11,515 nt of DNA from assembly GCA_034430515.1 (NCBI GenBank), contig DAOUEP010000091.1, positions 1 to 11,515 of the forward strand, given 5' to 3'. The notes under the pieces are model-generated. The model searched no databases. It saw nothing but the letters and a program-made list of their open reading frames with translations, and was not told the DNA's origin. Below, in pieces: positions 6,097 to 11,515 of this stretch. This stretch comes from DAOUEH01 sp034430515. GTDB lineage: Bacteria > Chloroflexota > Dehalococcoidia > Dehalococcoidales > RBG-16-60-22. Position 1 is the first letter of the stretch. Every line of letters starts with the position of its first letter. The position numbers were made by a program, and so were the translations under genes.

Positions 6097-6138
6097 GGTA
6101 GTAATCAGGCGGGTTACCACCACGCTTAAGGAGGCGTC

Positions 6139-6492
6139 ATGGTCAGGGAGTGGATTGTCAGGCTAATCGAGGCGGCGGCCATAACGGTGACTCTGGCGAT
6201 AGTCTGTCAGGAGATGGAAAAGCCCGAGGAGGAGCGGCGCTGGCACGGCAAGCTGGGCTTTATCCCCTACGATTTCCGCCTGCCCACGCTAGAGCGCTTG
6301 AAGCAGGCCTACTGGAACGAGGCGAGCGCCGCTATCTTCACGCCGGAGCCCTGGGGCATCGGCTGGGCGGTGAACTTCCACGCCGTGCTGGAGAAGATGC
6401 GCCTCATCAGCGAGTCTTACCTCTCCGAGGACGAGTACCTCATGCCCACCGCGTCGCTGCGGCGGGTGCTGGAGCACCGCCCGGCGGTCTAG
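6139..6492 (+). CDS. Small hypothetical protein, DUF5808-like
   Basis: A 117-residue protein with ATG at 6139 and a strong AGGAGG site 5 bases upstream. The N-terminus has a short hydrophobic stretch (about 9-23) that may be a membrane anchor but is short for a transmembrane helix. The centre reads YDFRLPTLERLKQAYWNEA (48-66) followed by AIFTPEPWGIGWAVNF (69-84). That resembles the W-N-P...-F-P...-GIGWTLNF pattern I recall from DUF5808 proteins, whose function is unknown. No catalytic motif is visible. It has its own promoter, diverges from the PEPCK operon and converges on mtaB with an 11-base gap. The real-gene call rests on the promoter, ribosome binding site and protein-like composition. 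Confidence 0.7.
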   Translation: MVREWIVRLIEAAAITVTLAIVCQEMEKPEEERRWHGKLGFIPYDFRLPTLERLKQAYWNEASAAIFTPEPWGIGWAVNFHAVLEKMRLISESYLSEDEYLMPTASLRRVLEHRPAV

Positions 6493-6501
6493 AGGCGGCG
6501 T

Positions 6502-6528
6502 CGTCATTCCCGTGAAAACGGGAATCCC
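6502..6528. repeat. Palindromic element with GAAA loop at mtaB 3' end
   Basis: ATTCCCGT (6506-6513) and ACGGGAAT (6518-6525) form a perfect 8-bp stem closed by GAAA, flanked by CGTC and CCC. The pattern GTCATTCCCG-GAAA-CGGGAATCC is the kind of small dispersed palindrome found in many bacterial genomes. Here it lies between convergent genes and encodes the last residues (GFPFSRE plus stop) of MtaB. It may act as a bidirectional transcription stop or RNA 3' end protector, but has no T-run. Only one copy is in this window. Confidence 0.65.
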
Positions 6529-7802
6529 GCCATCCCGTCTTTATACAGCCCGGTCAGCCTGACCGGCAGCAGTTCATTCGTTATATCCCCGCGGCTCTTG
6601 ACATAAACCTTGATGTAGTTCCCCGTCAGGCCGGTGAAAGAGCCGCCGCCGCCCCGCTCGAAAAGCACCTCCATCGTTTTATCCAGATGCTCCTCTAAAA
6701 ATACTCGCATACTATCTTTGGCCAGGGCCAGCAGCTCCTGCGTGCGTTCCTTCTTGAGGGCGACGGGAATCTGGTCTGGCATTTCGGCGGCGGCCGTGCC
6801 GGGGCGCAATGAATAGGGGAAAGCGTGGATGCGGGCGAAGCGCATCCGGCGGCAGAAATTCAGTGTTGCCGCGAACTCGGCGTCGGTTTCGCCGGGGAAA
6901 CCGGCGATGACGTCGCTGGTGACGGCCGCGTCGGGTACGTTATCGCGGATGAGGGCTACGGCCCGCGCGTAGCCGGCGGTATCGTAGCGCCGCCCCATGC
7001 GGCGCAGCACGGCGTCGCTGCCGCTCTGGAGCGAGAGGTGAAAATGGGGGCAGAGCCTTTTATCGCGCCAGAGCGAGACCAGCGCCGGCGTTATCTCCGG
7101 CGGCTGGAGCGACGAGAGCCTCAGGCGCGTCACGTCCGTTTCGCCGAGGATTCTCCCCAGCAGGCCGCTCAGGTCGGTGCCATCGTGATTATAGGTGCCG
7201 ATTTCGGTGCCGGTGAGCACCACCTCCCGGTAGCCGGCGGCGACCCGCTCTTTGACCTGCGCCAGCACGTCATCGACCGGCAGGCTCGTCTCGCCGCGGC
7301 GGACGAAGGGGACGATGCAATAGGCGCAGAAGTTGCGGCAGCCGTCCTGCACCTTGACGAAGGCGCGCGTGCGGCGGCCCCGTCCGGGACGGCTGGCATT
7401 TTCTCCGGCCTCAGCCTGCCAGCTGGCACCGCCGCCGAGGAGCCGGGGGAGGTCGGCCTTGCGGTCGTTACCCAGGACGAGGTCAATCCCCGCGATGGCG
7501 GCCAGCTCCCGGGGGGCGCGCTCGGCGTAGCAGCCGACGGCCACCAGCCGGACGCGGGGGTTGCGGCGGCGGGCCGCCCGCAGCCTCTGGCGGGACTTGG
7601 CGTCGGCGGTGGCGGTCACCGTGCAGGTATTGAGGATATAGATGTCCGCCGCATCACCCGGGGCTACCGGCCGGTAGCCGGCGCGGGCAAACTCGGCGGC
7701 CAGCGCCTCCATCTCCGCCTGGTTCAGCTTGCAGCCCAGACTGTCCAGGGCTACCCTGGGGGCGTCGCCGGCTCGGTTCACGGGCTTTTCGTCAGGGGGC
7801 AT
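6504..7802 (-). CDS. mtaB: tRNA methylthiotransferase MtaB (t6A37 to ms2t6A37)
   Basis: A 432-residue radical-SAM methylthiotransferase that adds a methylthio group to C2 of N6-threonylcarbamoyladenosine at position 37 of ANN-decoding tRNAs. The N-terminal UPF0004 domain has cysteines for the auxiliary [4Fe-4S] cluster at C24 (LGCKLNQ), C60 (LNTCTVT) and C91 (VGCYAER). The radical-SAM CxxxCxxC is at C155/C159/C162 in VQDGCRNFCAYCIVP. FHLSLQSGSDAVLRRMGRRY and IAGFPGETDAEF are family motifs, and a TRAM-like segment ends the protein. GCKLNQ rather than GCQMN favours MtaB over MiaB or RimO. The ATG (7802) lies only 8 bases after a TATAAT box with no Shine-Dalgarno, so the mRNA is probably leaderless. 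The final residues come from a palindromic repeat. Divergent from rpsP. Confidence 0.93.
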   Translation of the reverse strand: MPPDEKPVNRAGDAPRVALDSLGCKLNQAEMEALAAEFARAGYRPVAPGDAADIYILNTCTVTATADAKSRQRLRAARRRNPRVRLVAVGCYAERAPRELAAIAGIDLVLGNDRKADLPRLLGGGASWQAEAGENASRPGRGRRTRAFVKVQDGCRNFCAYCIVPFVRRGETSLPVDDVLAQVKERVAAGYREVVLTGTEIGTYNHDGTDLSGLLGRILGETDVTRLRLSSLQPPEITPALVSLWRDKRLCPHFHLSLQSGSDAVLRRMGRRYDTAGYARAVALIRDNVPDAAVTSDVIAGFPGETDAEFAATLNFCRRMRFARIHAFPYSLRPGTAAAEMPDQIPVALKKERTQELLALAKDSMRVFLEEHLDKTMEVLFERGGGGSFTGLTGNYIKVYVKSRGDITNELLPVRLTGLYKDGMAGFPFSRE

Positions 7803-7810
7803 TTGCCCAG

Positions 7811-7840
7811 ATTATACCGTCCGCCCCGCTATGAGGTCAA
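7811..7840 (-). promoter_or_regulatory. Promoter of mtaB, giving a leaderless mRNA
   Basis: On the minus strand TTGACC (7840-7835), an 18-base spacer and TATAAT (7816-7811). The predicted start is within a base or two of the ATG at 7802, leaving no room for a ribosome binding site. Confidence 0.75.
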
Positions 7841-7853
7841 AATGTCAGTATTA

Positions 7854-7895
7854 TTGACAGTTCCCATTGACAGCTTAGGCGTTATGGTGCATAAT
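7854..7895 (+). promoter_or_regulatory. Promoter of rpsP with duplicated TTGACA box
   Basis: A consensus TTGACA (7867-7872), 17-base spacer and CATAAT (7890-7895); predicted start about 7902. A second copy of ATTGACAG lies 13 bases upstream (TTGACA at 7854-7859) with no matching -10 of its own. It may be a repeat for a regulator or for polymerase contacts. Confidence 0.8.
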
Positions 7896-7935
7896 AGGGG
7901 ACGTATTAACAATTTAGCTAGAAGGACAGGCATTA

Positions 7936-8205
7936 ATGCTCAGAATCAGACTACGGCGCATCGGCGCTAAGAAAAAGCCCAGCTACCGGCTGGTTGTCGC
8001 CGATATAAGGGCGCCCCGCGACGGGGCGTTTGTCGATATTATTGGTCACTACGACCCGCTAACCGACCCGGAGACCGTCGTCATCCAGGAAGACAGGGCG
8101 CTGCACTGGCTGCAACAGGGCGCCAAACCGACCGAAACCACTGCCAGACTGCTGGGTAAGGCAGGTATTCTAGAAAAGTTTAGACCAGTCGAGGAGAAAT
8201 CATGA
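7936..8205 (+). CDS. rpsP: 30S ribosomal protein S16
   Basis: An 89-residue S16, full length for the family. The N-terminus MLRIRLRRIGAKKKPSYRLVVAD is diagnostic, followed by RDGAFVDIIGHYDPL and the helix around RALHWLQQGAKPTETTARLL. It binds 16S rRNA and helps assemble the 30S body. The ATG at 7936 follows GAAGGA; the gene is first in a + strand operon driven by the promoter at 7867-7895. Its TGA overlaps the khpA start (ATGA at 8202-8205), a sign of translational coupling. The order rpsP-khpA-rimM is the usual bacterial one. Confidence 0.97.
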   Translation: MLRIRLRRIGAKKKPSYRLVVADIRAPRDGAFVDIIGHYDPLTDPETVVIQEDRALHWLQQGAKPTETTARLLGKAGILEKFRPVEEKS

Positions 8206-8429
8206 AAGACCTAGTGGAATACATCGCCAAGTCAATCGTCAACGAACCCGATGCAGTGAATGTGGAAGAGGAGACCAACGAAGAGGGCATCACGCTGAAG
8301 TTGACCGTGGCCGATGACGACAAAGGCCGCATCATCGGCAAGCAGGGCCAGATTGCCCAGGCCATGCGCACCCTGCTCCGCGTGAAGGCCGCCAAGGCCG
8401 CCACCCGAGTCCGACTCGAAATAATGTAA
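8202..8429 (+). CDS. khpA: KhpA, KH-domain RNA-binding protein
   Basis: A 75-residue single KH-domain protein. The GxxG loop that grips RNA is GKQG (46-49) within KGRIIGKQGQIAQAMRTLL, and the preceding ITLKLTVADDD strand fits the type II KH fold. KhpA usually pairs with KhpB (Jag/EloR) as a global RNA chaperone affecting cell shape and small-RNA function; KhpB is not in this window. The start overlaps the rpsP stop by four bases, with GAGGAG upstream inside rpsP, so expression is coupled. It is followed by a GC hairpin at 8461-8482. Confidence 0.95.
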   Translation: MKDLVEYIAKSIVNEPDAVNVEEETNEEGITLKLTVADDDKGRIIGKQGQIAQAMRTLLRVKAAKAATRVRLEIM

Positions 8430-8460
8430 TCGTTTCCCTAACTACGCCCGCCTCACCGGA

Positions 8461-8482
8461 CGGGGAGCCGGGGCGCTCCCCG
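8461..8482. other. GC-rich hairpin after khpA
   Basis: CGGGGAGC (8461-8468) pairs perfectly with GCTCCCCG (8475-8482) over a 6-nt loop. No T-run follows. It sits where the missing N-terminal part of rimM should be, and could attenuate transcription or mark a deletion joint. Confidence 0.45.
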
Positions 8483-8542
8483 CCGCCCGCTTGAGCCTCC
8501 CGCCCGAGGGATGCCCAGAAGTTCACCGGCGTTCTGCTGAAG

Positions 8543-8821
8543 ATGGAACACAGCCAGCATCATCCGCCCGAAGAGTTTTACTTTTACCACCAGATTATCG
8601 GCCTGCGCGTCGTTACCACCGGGGGAGAGGTCGTCGGGGATATCGTCGATATCCTGGAAGGACAGAGCAACGATAACTACGTCGTCCACGGCCCCCGCGG
8701 CGAGGTGCTCATCCCCGCCATCGAGGACGTGGTGCAGTCCATCGACCTCGCCCGCAAGACCGTCACCATCGAGGCCATCGCCGGCCTGCTGGACTTGAAC
8801 GAGAAGAAGCCGCGTAAGTAG
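8543..8821 (+). CDS. rimM: RimM-like PRC-barrel protein lacking the N-terminal domain
   Basis: A 92-residue protein matching only the C-terminal PRC barrel of RimM, the 30S maturation factor: FYFYHQIIGLRVVTTGGEVVGDIVDILEGQSNDNYVV and EVLIPAIEDVVQSIDL. Normal RimM is about 160-180 residues with an N-terminal domain of about 85. Upstream in the same frame, 8498-8542 still encodes RDAQKFTGVLLK, which resembles the end of the RimM N-domain (RDAAEALRGALL-like), but TGA at 8492-8494 closes the frame. Only 113 bases separate khpA from the ATG, too few for the domain. There is no clear Shine-Dalgarno before 8543. The barrel itself is intact to a natural-looking end, so it may be a working single-domain protein or a recently decayed rimM. 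trmD and rplS do not follow. Confidence 0.7.
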   Translation: MEHSQHHPPEEFYFYHQIIGLRVVTTGGEVVGDIVDILEGQSNDNYVVHGPRGEVLIPAIEDVVQSIDLARKTVTIEAIAGLLDLNEKKPRK

Positions 8822-8875
8822 CCGCGGCGGCATGCTTGTCTCTTTTTTTACCCTCATTTTAACTCGCCGCGCTCG

Positions 8876-8905
8876 TTGACCTACCATACCCCCCTGGGGT
8901 ATAAT
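8876..8905 (+). promoter_or_regulatory. Promoter of metV-metF
   Basis: TTGACC (8876-8881), an 18-base spacer and TATAAT (8900-8905). The predicted start near 8912 leaves a leader of about 87 bases with no structure I recognise. A T-run at 8843-8849 just upstream, after a weak GCCGCG/CGCGGC stem (8809-8828), may end the rpsP operon. Confidence 0.8.
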
Positions 8906-8998
8906 TATACCGAGCATAGCGTCTATTTTCATGTCCATTATTTCAACCCGCCACCTTCACGCGCCATGCCCGTAAACCAATATTGAGGAGGTATATTC

Positions 8999-9715
8999 GT
9001 GCACGCGACCATCCAGAAACCAATCGACGAAATCATGGCTAACCTTAAGCCCGGGGAGAGGGTATTCGTGGTCGGCTGCGGCAACTGCGCCGCCAAATGC
9101 CACTCCGGCGGGCCGCCGGAAACGGAGGAAATGGCCGAAAGGCTCCGGAAGAAGGGCGTGGACGTGGCCGGCTGGGCCAGTACCGACAGCGGCGTCAGCC
9201 TCTGCAAGCTGGCCGTGGTCAAGAAGCTGCTCAACGAGACCCACGGGGCGGATACGGCTGAAGCCGATTCCTTCCTCATTCTGGCCTGCGGCCAGGGCAT
9301 CCACACGGTGATGGACGCCACCGACGGCGGCATGGTGCATCCGGGCTGCGATACCATCTTCGGCGGGGAGACGGTCACAGATGACTTCATTACCGAGTAT
9401 TGCTCTTTATGCGGCGATTGTATCGTGGAGAGCACCGGCGGCCTCTGTCCGGTGACGCTCTGCGCCAAGAGCCTGCTCAACGGCCCCTGCGGCGGCGCCA
9501 AGAACGGCAAGTGCGAGGTAGACCGGACGCGGGACTGCGGCTGGCAGCTTATCTACGACCGGCTCAAGGAGCTGGGCAAGCTGGAGGACATGGCGGTCTA
9601 CCAGGCCCCCAAGAACAACTCGCGGTGGAGCCGGCCCCGCTCCCTGACCATGGCGGGCGCGGCGGCGACCTTCAAGTCCCTGGCGGGCGACTGCACCATT
9701 TCCCGCGAGGATTAA
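8999..9715 (+). CDS. metV: Methylenetetrahydrofolate reductase C-terminal-type subunit MetV
   Basis: A 238-residue cysteine-rich protein of the MTHFR C-terminal (MetV) family, the partner of MetF in acetogens and other Wood-Ljungdahl organisms. It carries iron-sulfur or zinc sites and passes electrons to the MetF flavin. Fifteen cysteines include CGNCAAKC (27-34), CSLCGDC (135-141), C150, C155, and NGPCGGAKNGKCEV (161-174), the most diagnostic motif. GWQLIYDRLKELGKL follows as usual. The start is GTG at 8999 with a strong GAGGAGG 7 bases upstream. Length is typical. metF follows after 35 bases on the same strand, so they form one transcription unit behind the promoter at 8876-8905. Cytoplasmic. 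Which electron donor feeds it is not visible here. Confidence 0.92.
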   Translation: MHATIQKPIDEIMANLKPGERVFVVGCGNCAAKCHSGGPPETEEMAERLRKKGVDVAGWASTDSGVSLCKLAVVKKLLNETHGADTAEADSFLILACGQGIHTVMDATDGGMVHPGCDTIFGGETVTDDFITEYCSLCGDCIVESTGGLCPVTLCAKSLLNGPCGGAKNGKCEVDRTRDCGWQLIYDRLKELGKLEDMAVYQAPKNNSRWSRPRSLTMAGAAATFKSLAGDCTISRED

Positions 9716-9750
9716 GCGGGCATACTTAAGATAAGGAGCGGAAGGACTAA

Positions 9751-10626
9751 ATGAGTAAGCTAAAAGAGAAGCTGGCCAGCGGTAATTTCGTGGTGACTGG
9801 GGAAATCGGGCCACCGAAGGGCGCCAATATAGATAAATGCCTCCAGGACGCGGAGGCCCTGCGGGACTACGTGACCGCCATCAACGTGACCGACCAGCAG
9901 AGCGCGGTGCTGCGGGTCGGCTCGCTGGGGGTTTCGGGGAGGCTGGTGGAGCGCAACCTGGAGCCGGTTTTCCAGCTCACCTGCCGCGACCGCAACCGGC
10001 TGGCGCTGCAGTCGGACCTGCTCAGCGCCTGGGCGCTGGGCATCGAAAACGCTTTATGCCTTACCGGCGACCATCCCATCATGGGCGACCACACCGAGGC
10101 CAAGCCCGTTTACGACCTGGATTCGGTGCAGCTGCTCAAGGCGGCCAGCGGCCTGAATAACGGCTACGATATGTCCGGCCACGAGCTGGATAGCCGCCCC
10201 GACCTGTTTCTGGGGGCGGTGGTGACCCCGGCCCTGGAGCCGGTCGAGCCGCAGGTAATCAAGATGAAAAAGAAGATTGAGGCCGGCGCCCGCTTTTTCC
10301 AGACCCAGGCCATCTACGAGCCGGAAAAGTTCGCCAGCTTCATGGACAAGATAGCCGGCTTCAACGTGCCGGTCATCGCCGGCGTCGTCATCCTCAAGAG
10401 CGCCACCATGGCCAAGTTCATGAACGAGAACGTGGCCGGCATCAACGTCCCCGACGGCATCATCGAAGAGATGGCGGCGACGCCCAAGGAAGACCGCAAG
10501 AAGAAGGCCGTGGAGATAACCGCCGGGATTATCCGTCAGGTAAAACCCCTGTGCCAGGGGGTGCACATCATGCCCCTGGGCTGGGACGAACTGGTACCGG
10601 AGGTCATCAAGGCGGCGGGTATTTAG
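9751..10626 (+). CDS. metF: Methylenetetrahydrofolate reductase MetF
   Basis: A 291-residue FAD-dependent TIM-barrel enzyme reducing 5,10-methylene-THF to 5-methyl-THF. Recognised features are the catalytic glutamate in VTGEIGPPKG (E18), FQLTCRDRNRLALQSDLLSAWALGIENALCLTGDHP (75-109) that shapes the FAD and folate sites, and ARFFQTQAIYE (180-190). Length suits the short MetF form that needs MetV. ATG at 9751 is preceded by AAGGAG and GGAAGGA. Paired with metV it completes the methyl branch of the Wood-Ljungdahl pathway or supplies methyl-THF for methionine. It converges on atpC with 25 bases between; no clear intrinsic terminator is visible there. Confidence 0.95.
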   Translation: MSKLKEKLASGNFVVTGEIGPPKGANIDKCLQDAEALRDYVTAINVTDQQSAVLRVGSLGVSGRLVERNLEPVFQLTCRDRNRLALQSDLLSAWALGIENALCLTGDHPIMGDHTEAKPVYDLDSVQLLKAASGLNNGYDMSGHELDSRPDLFLGAVVTPALEPVEPQVIKMKKKIEAGARFFQTQAIYEPEKFASFMDKIAGFNVPVIAGVVILKSATMAKFMNENVAGINVPDGIIEEMAATPKEDRKKKAVEITAGIIRQVKPLCQGVHIMPLGWDELVPEVIKAAGI

Positions 10627-10651
10627 CAGATAATCGCCGGGCCGTAAGAGT

Positions 10652-11071
10652 CTAGAGCTTGCGGCGCCTTTTAATCTTCTCCGCCACGGAGAGGCGCGCC
10701 ACGGCGCGCCGCAGCGCCGCCTCGCTCCGGGCGATATCGATATCGGCGGGCTTTTCGGTAATCCGCTGCTCGGCGCGCTTTTTAGCCGCCTCGGCGCGGG
10801 CGATGTCTATCTCGTCGGCGCGCTCGGCGCTGTCCGCCAGGACGATAACGCGGTCGGGGCGCACCTCCAGAAAGCCGCCGGAGATGGCCAGCGAGTCTTC
10901 CACGCCTTCTTTACGCACCACCAGCTCGCCGACGGTGAGGATGGTCATCAGCGGGGCGTGGTGGGGCAGTATGCCCAGCTGCCCTTCGGCGCCGGGGGCG
11001 ATGACCTCGTCCACTTCCTCGGAGTAGACGATGCGCTCGGCGGTGACGATATCCAGCTTGAGACTAGGCAT
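10652..11071 (-). CDS. atpC: F-type ATP synthase epsilon subunit
   Basis: A 139-residue epsilon subunit of the F1 central stalk. The N-terminal beta sandwich (about 1-85) shows LDIVTAERIVYSEEVDEVIAPGAEGQLGILPHHAPLMT and the AISGGFLEVRPDRVIVLADSAERADEID run. The C-terminal helical hairpin (about 86-139) is charged, Ala/Arg-rich, ending KIKRRRKL; in this family it can inhibit ATP hydrolysis. The ATG at 11071 overlaps the end of atpD by eight bases, with GGAGG three bases upstream inside atpD, so translation is coupled. It is last in the atp operon. A peripheral, cytoplasmic-side protein of the membrane enzyme. Confidence 0.96.
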   Translation of the reverse strand: MPSLKLDIVTAERIVYSEEVDEVIAPGAEGQLGILPHHAPLMTILTVGELVVRKEGVEDSLAISGGFLEVRPDRVIVLADSAERADEIDIARAEAAKKRAEQRITEKPADIDIARSEAALRRAVARLSVAEKIKRRRKL

Positions 11072-11515
11072 TGGCCTCCGCTCCCAGTTTATCGGCGGCG
11101 GCCACCACTTCCTCGATGCCGCCCACCATGTAGAACGCCTGCTCCGGCAGGTCGTCGTACTTGCCCTCCAGGATTTCGGCGAAGCCGCGCACCGTGTCCT
11201 CGATTTTGACGTACTTGCCGGGGCGGCCGGTGAAGACCTCGGTGACGAACATCGGCTGCGAGAGGAAGCGCTGGATGCGCCGCGCCCGCGAGACCGAGAG
11301 CTTATCCTCCTCGCTCAGCTCCTCGATGCCGAGGATGGCGATGATGTCCTGCAGGTCCTTGTAGCGTTGCAGCACCCGCTGCACCTCGCGGGCGACGCGG
11401 TAGTGCTCCTCGCCGACGATGTTGGGGTCGAGGATGCGCGAGGTGGAGGTCAGCGGGTCGACGGCGGGGTAGAGCCCCTGCTCGGCGATGGAGCGCTCCA
11501 GGGCCACCACGGCGT
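11064..11515 (-). CDS. atpD: F-type ATP synthase beta subunit, C-terminal part
   Basis: The C-terminal 150 or so residues of the catalytic beta subunit; the gene runs off the right edge and the frame is open to 11515. AVVALERSIAEQGLYPAVDPLTSTSRIL corresponds to the conserved DATVVLSR-AELGIYPAVDPL region, followed by IVGEEHYRVAREVQRVLQRYKDLQDIIAILG, the DELSEEDK-like EELSEEDKL, RRIQRFLSQPMFVTEVFTG and LPEQAFYMVGGIEE. The Walker A and B motifs lie outside the window. Its TAG stop (11064-11066) lies inside the start of atpC. Order atpD-atpC is the usual end of the atp operon. Confidence 0.97.
   Translation of the reverse strand, partial: AVVALERSIAEQGLYPAVDPLTSTSRILDPNIVGEEHYRVAREVQRVLQRYKDLQDIIAILGIEELSEEDKLSVSRARRIQRFLSQPMFVTEVFTGRPGKYVKIEDTVRGFAEILEGKYDDLPEQAFYMVGGIEEVVAAADKLGAEANA

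Noticed and set aside
5929..6123. A 64-codon minus-strand frame in the PEPCK/DUF5808-like intergenic region
   Set aside because: It spans the PEPCK promoter, has no recognisable domain and no ribosome binding site.
6825..7970. A 381-codon + strand frame opposite mtaB
   Set aside because: Antisense to a clear radical-SAM gene and runs over two promoters into rpsP; no motif.
8332..8526. Minus-strand frame over khpA and the rimM gap
   Set aside because: Gly/Arg/Ala-rich antisense shadow; does not restore the missing RimM domain.
10627..10675. Possible bidirectional terminator between metF and atpC
   Set aside because: GGCGCC followed by TTTT near 10660-10670 is too short a stem and lies inside atpC; not convincing.
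1..11515. CRISPR array, transposase, integrase, rRNA or replication origin
   Set aside because: No regular direct repeats, mobile-element protein motifs, rRNA sequence or origin-like clusters were seen by eye.

Overview
The window is GC-rich, gene-dense bacterial DNA. Its gene content suggests a strictly anaerobic Chloroflexota of the Dehalococcoidia type. The clues are a ferredoxin-like aldo/keto reductase, a DUF169 protein, a GTP-type PEP carboxykinase, a paired methylene-THF reductase (metV-metF) of the Wood-Ljungdahl pathway, and an F-type ATP synthase. The taxonomic assignment is inference from gene content and sequence style; no marker was searched. Six exact TATAAT -10 boxes can be read by eye, several with good -35 boxes, so promoters are unusually easy to place.

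Layout: (1) 1-509 holds the 3' end of an AT-rich gene resembling the C-terminus of AIPR-type abortive-infection proteins; its base composition differs sharply from everything to its right. (2) 530-1696 (-) is an aldo/keto reductase with two C-terminal [4Fe-4S] motifs, ending in a clear intrinsic terminator. (3) 1846-2121 (+) is a stand-alone Smr-domain protein. (4) 2182-3193 has tRNA-His and tRNA-Arg on the + strand with a nitroreductase between them on the - strand. (5) 3194-5866 (-) is an apparent operon of PEP carboxykinase then a DUF169 protein. (6) 6139-6492 (+) is a small DUF5808-like protein, converging on (7) mtaB (6504-7802, -), a tRNA methylthiotransferase probably translated from a leaderless mRNA. 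(8) 7936-8821 (+) is rpsP-khpA followed by a rimM that keeps only its PRC-barrel half. (9) 8999-10626 (+) is metV-metF behind its own strong promoter. (10) 10652-11515 (-) is atpC and the 3' end of atpD.

Functionally the window mixes translation genes (rpsP, khpA, rimM remnant, mtaB, two tRNAs) with anaerobic carbon and energy metabolism (metV/metF reducing methylene-THF to methyl-THF, PEPCK linking C4 acids to gluconeogenesis, ATP synthase) and flavin or Fe-S redox enzymes of unknown substrate. I see no CRISPR array, transposase or complete mobile element, and no clear undescribed multi-gene system. The most notable points are the truncated RimM in a ribosomal operon, the leaderless starts, the PEPCK lacking the usual guanine-binding loop sequence, a dispersed-type palindrome that encodes the end of MtaB, and the foreign-looking left edge.
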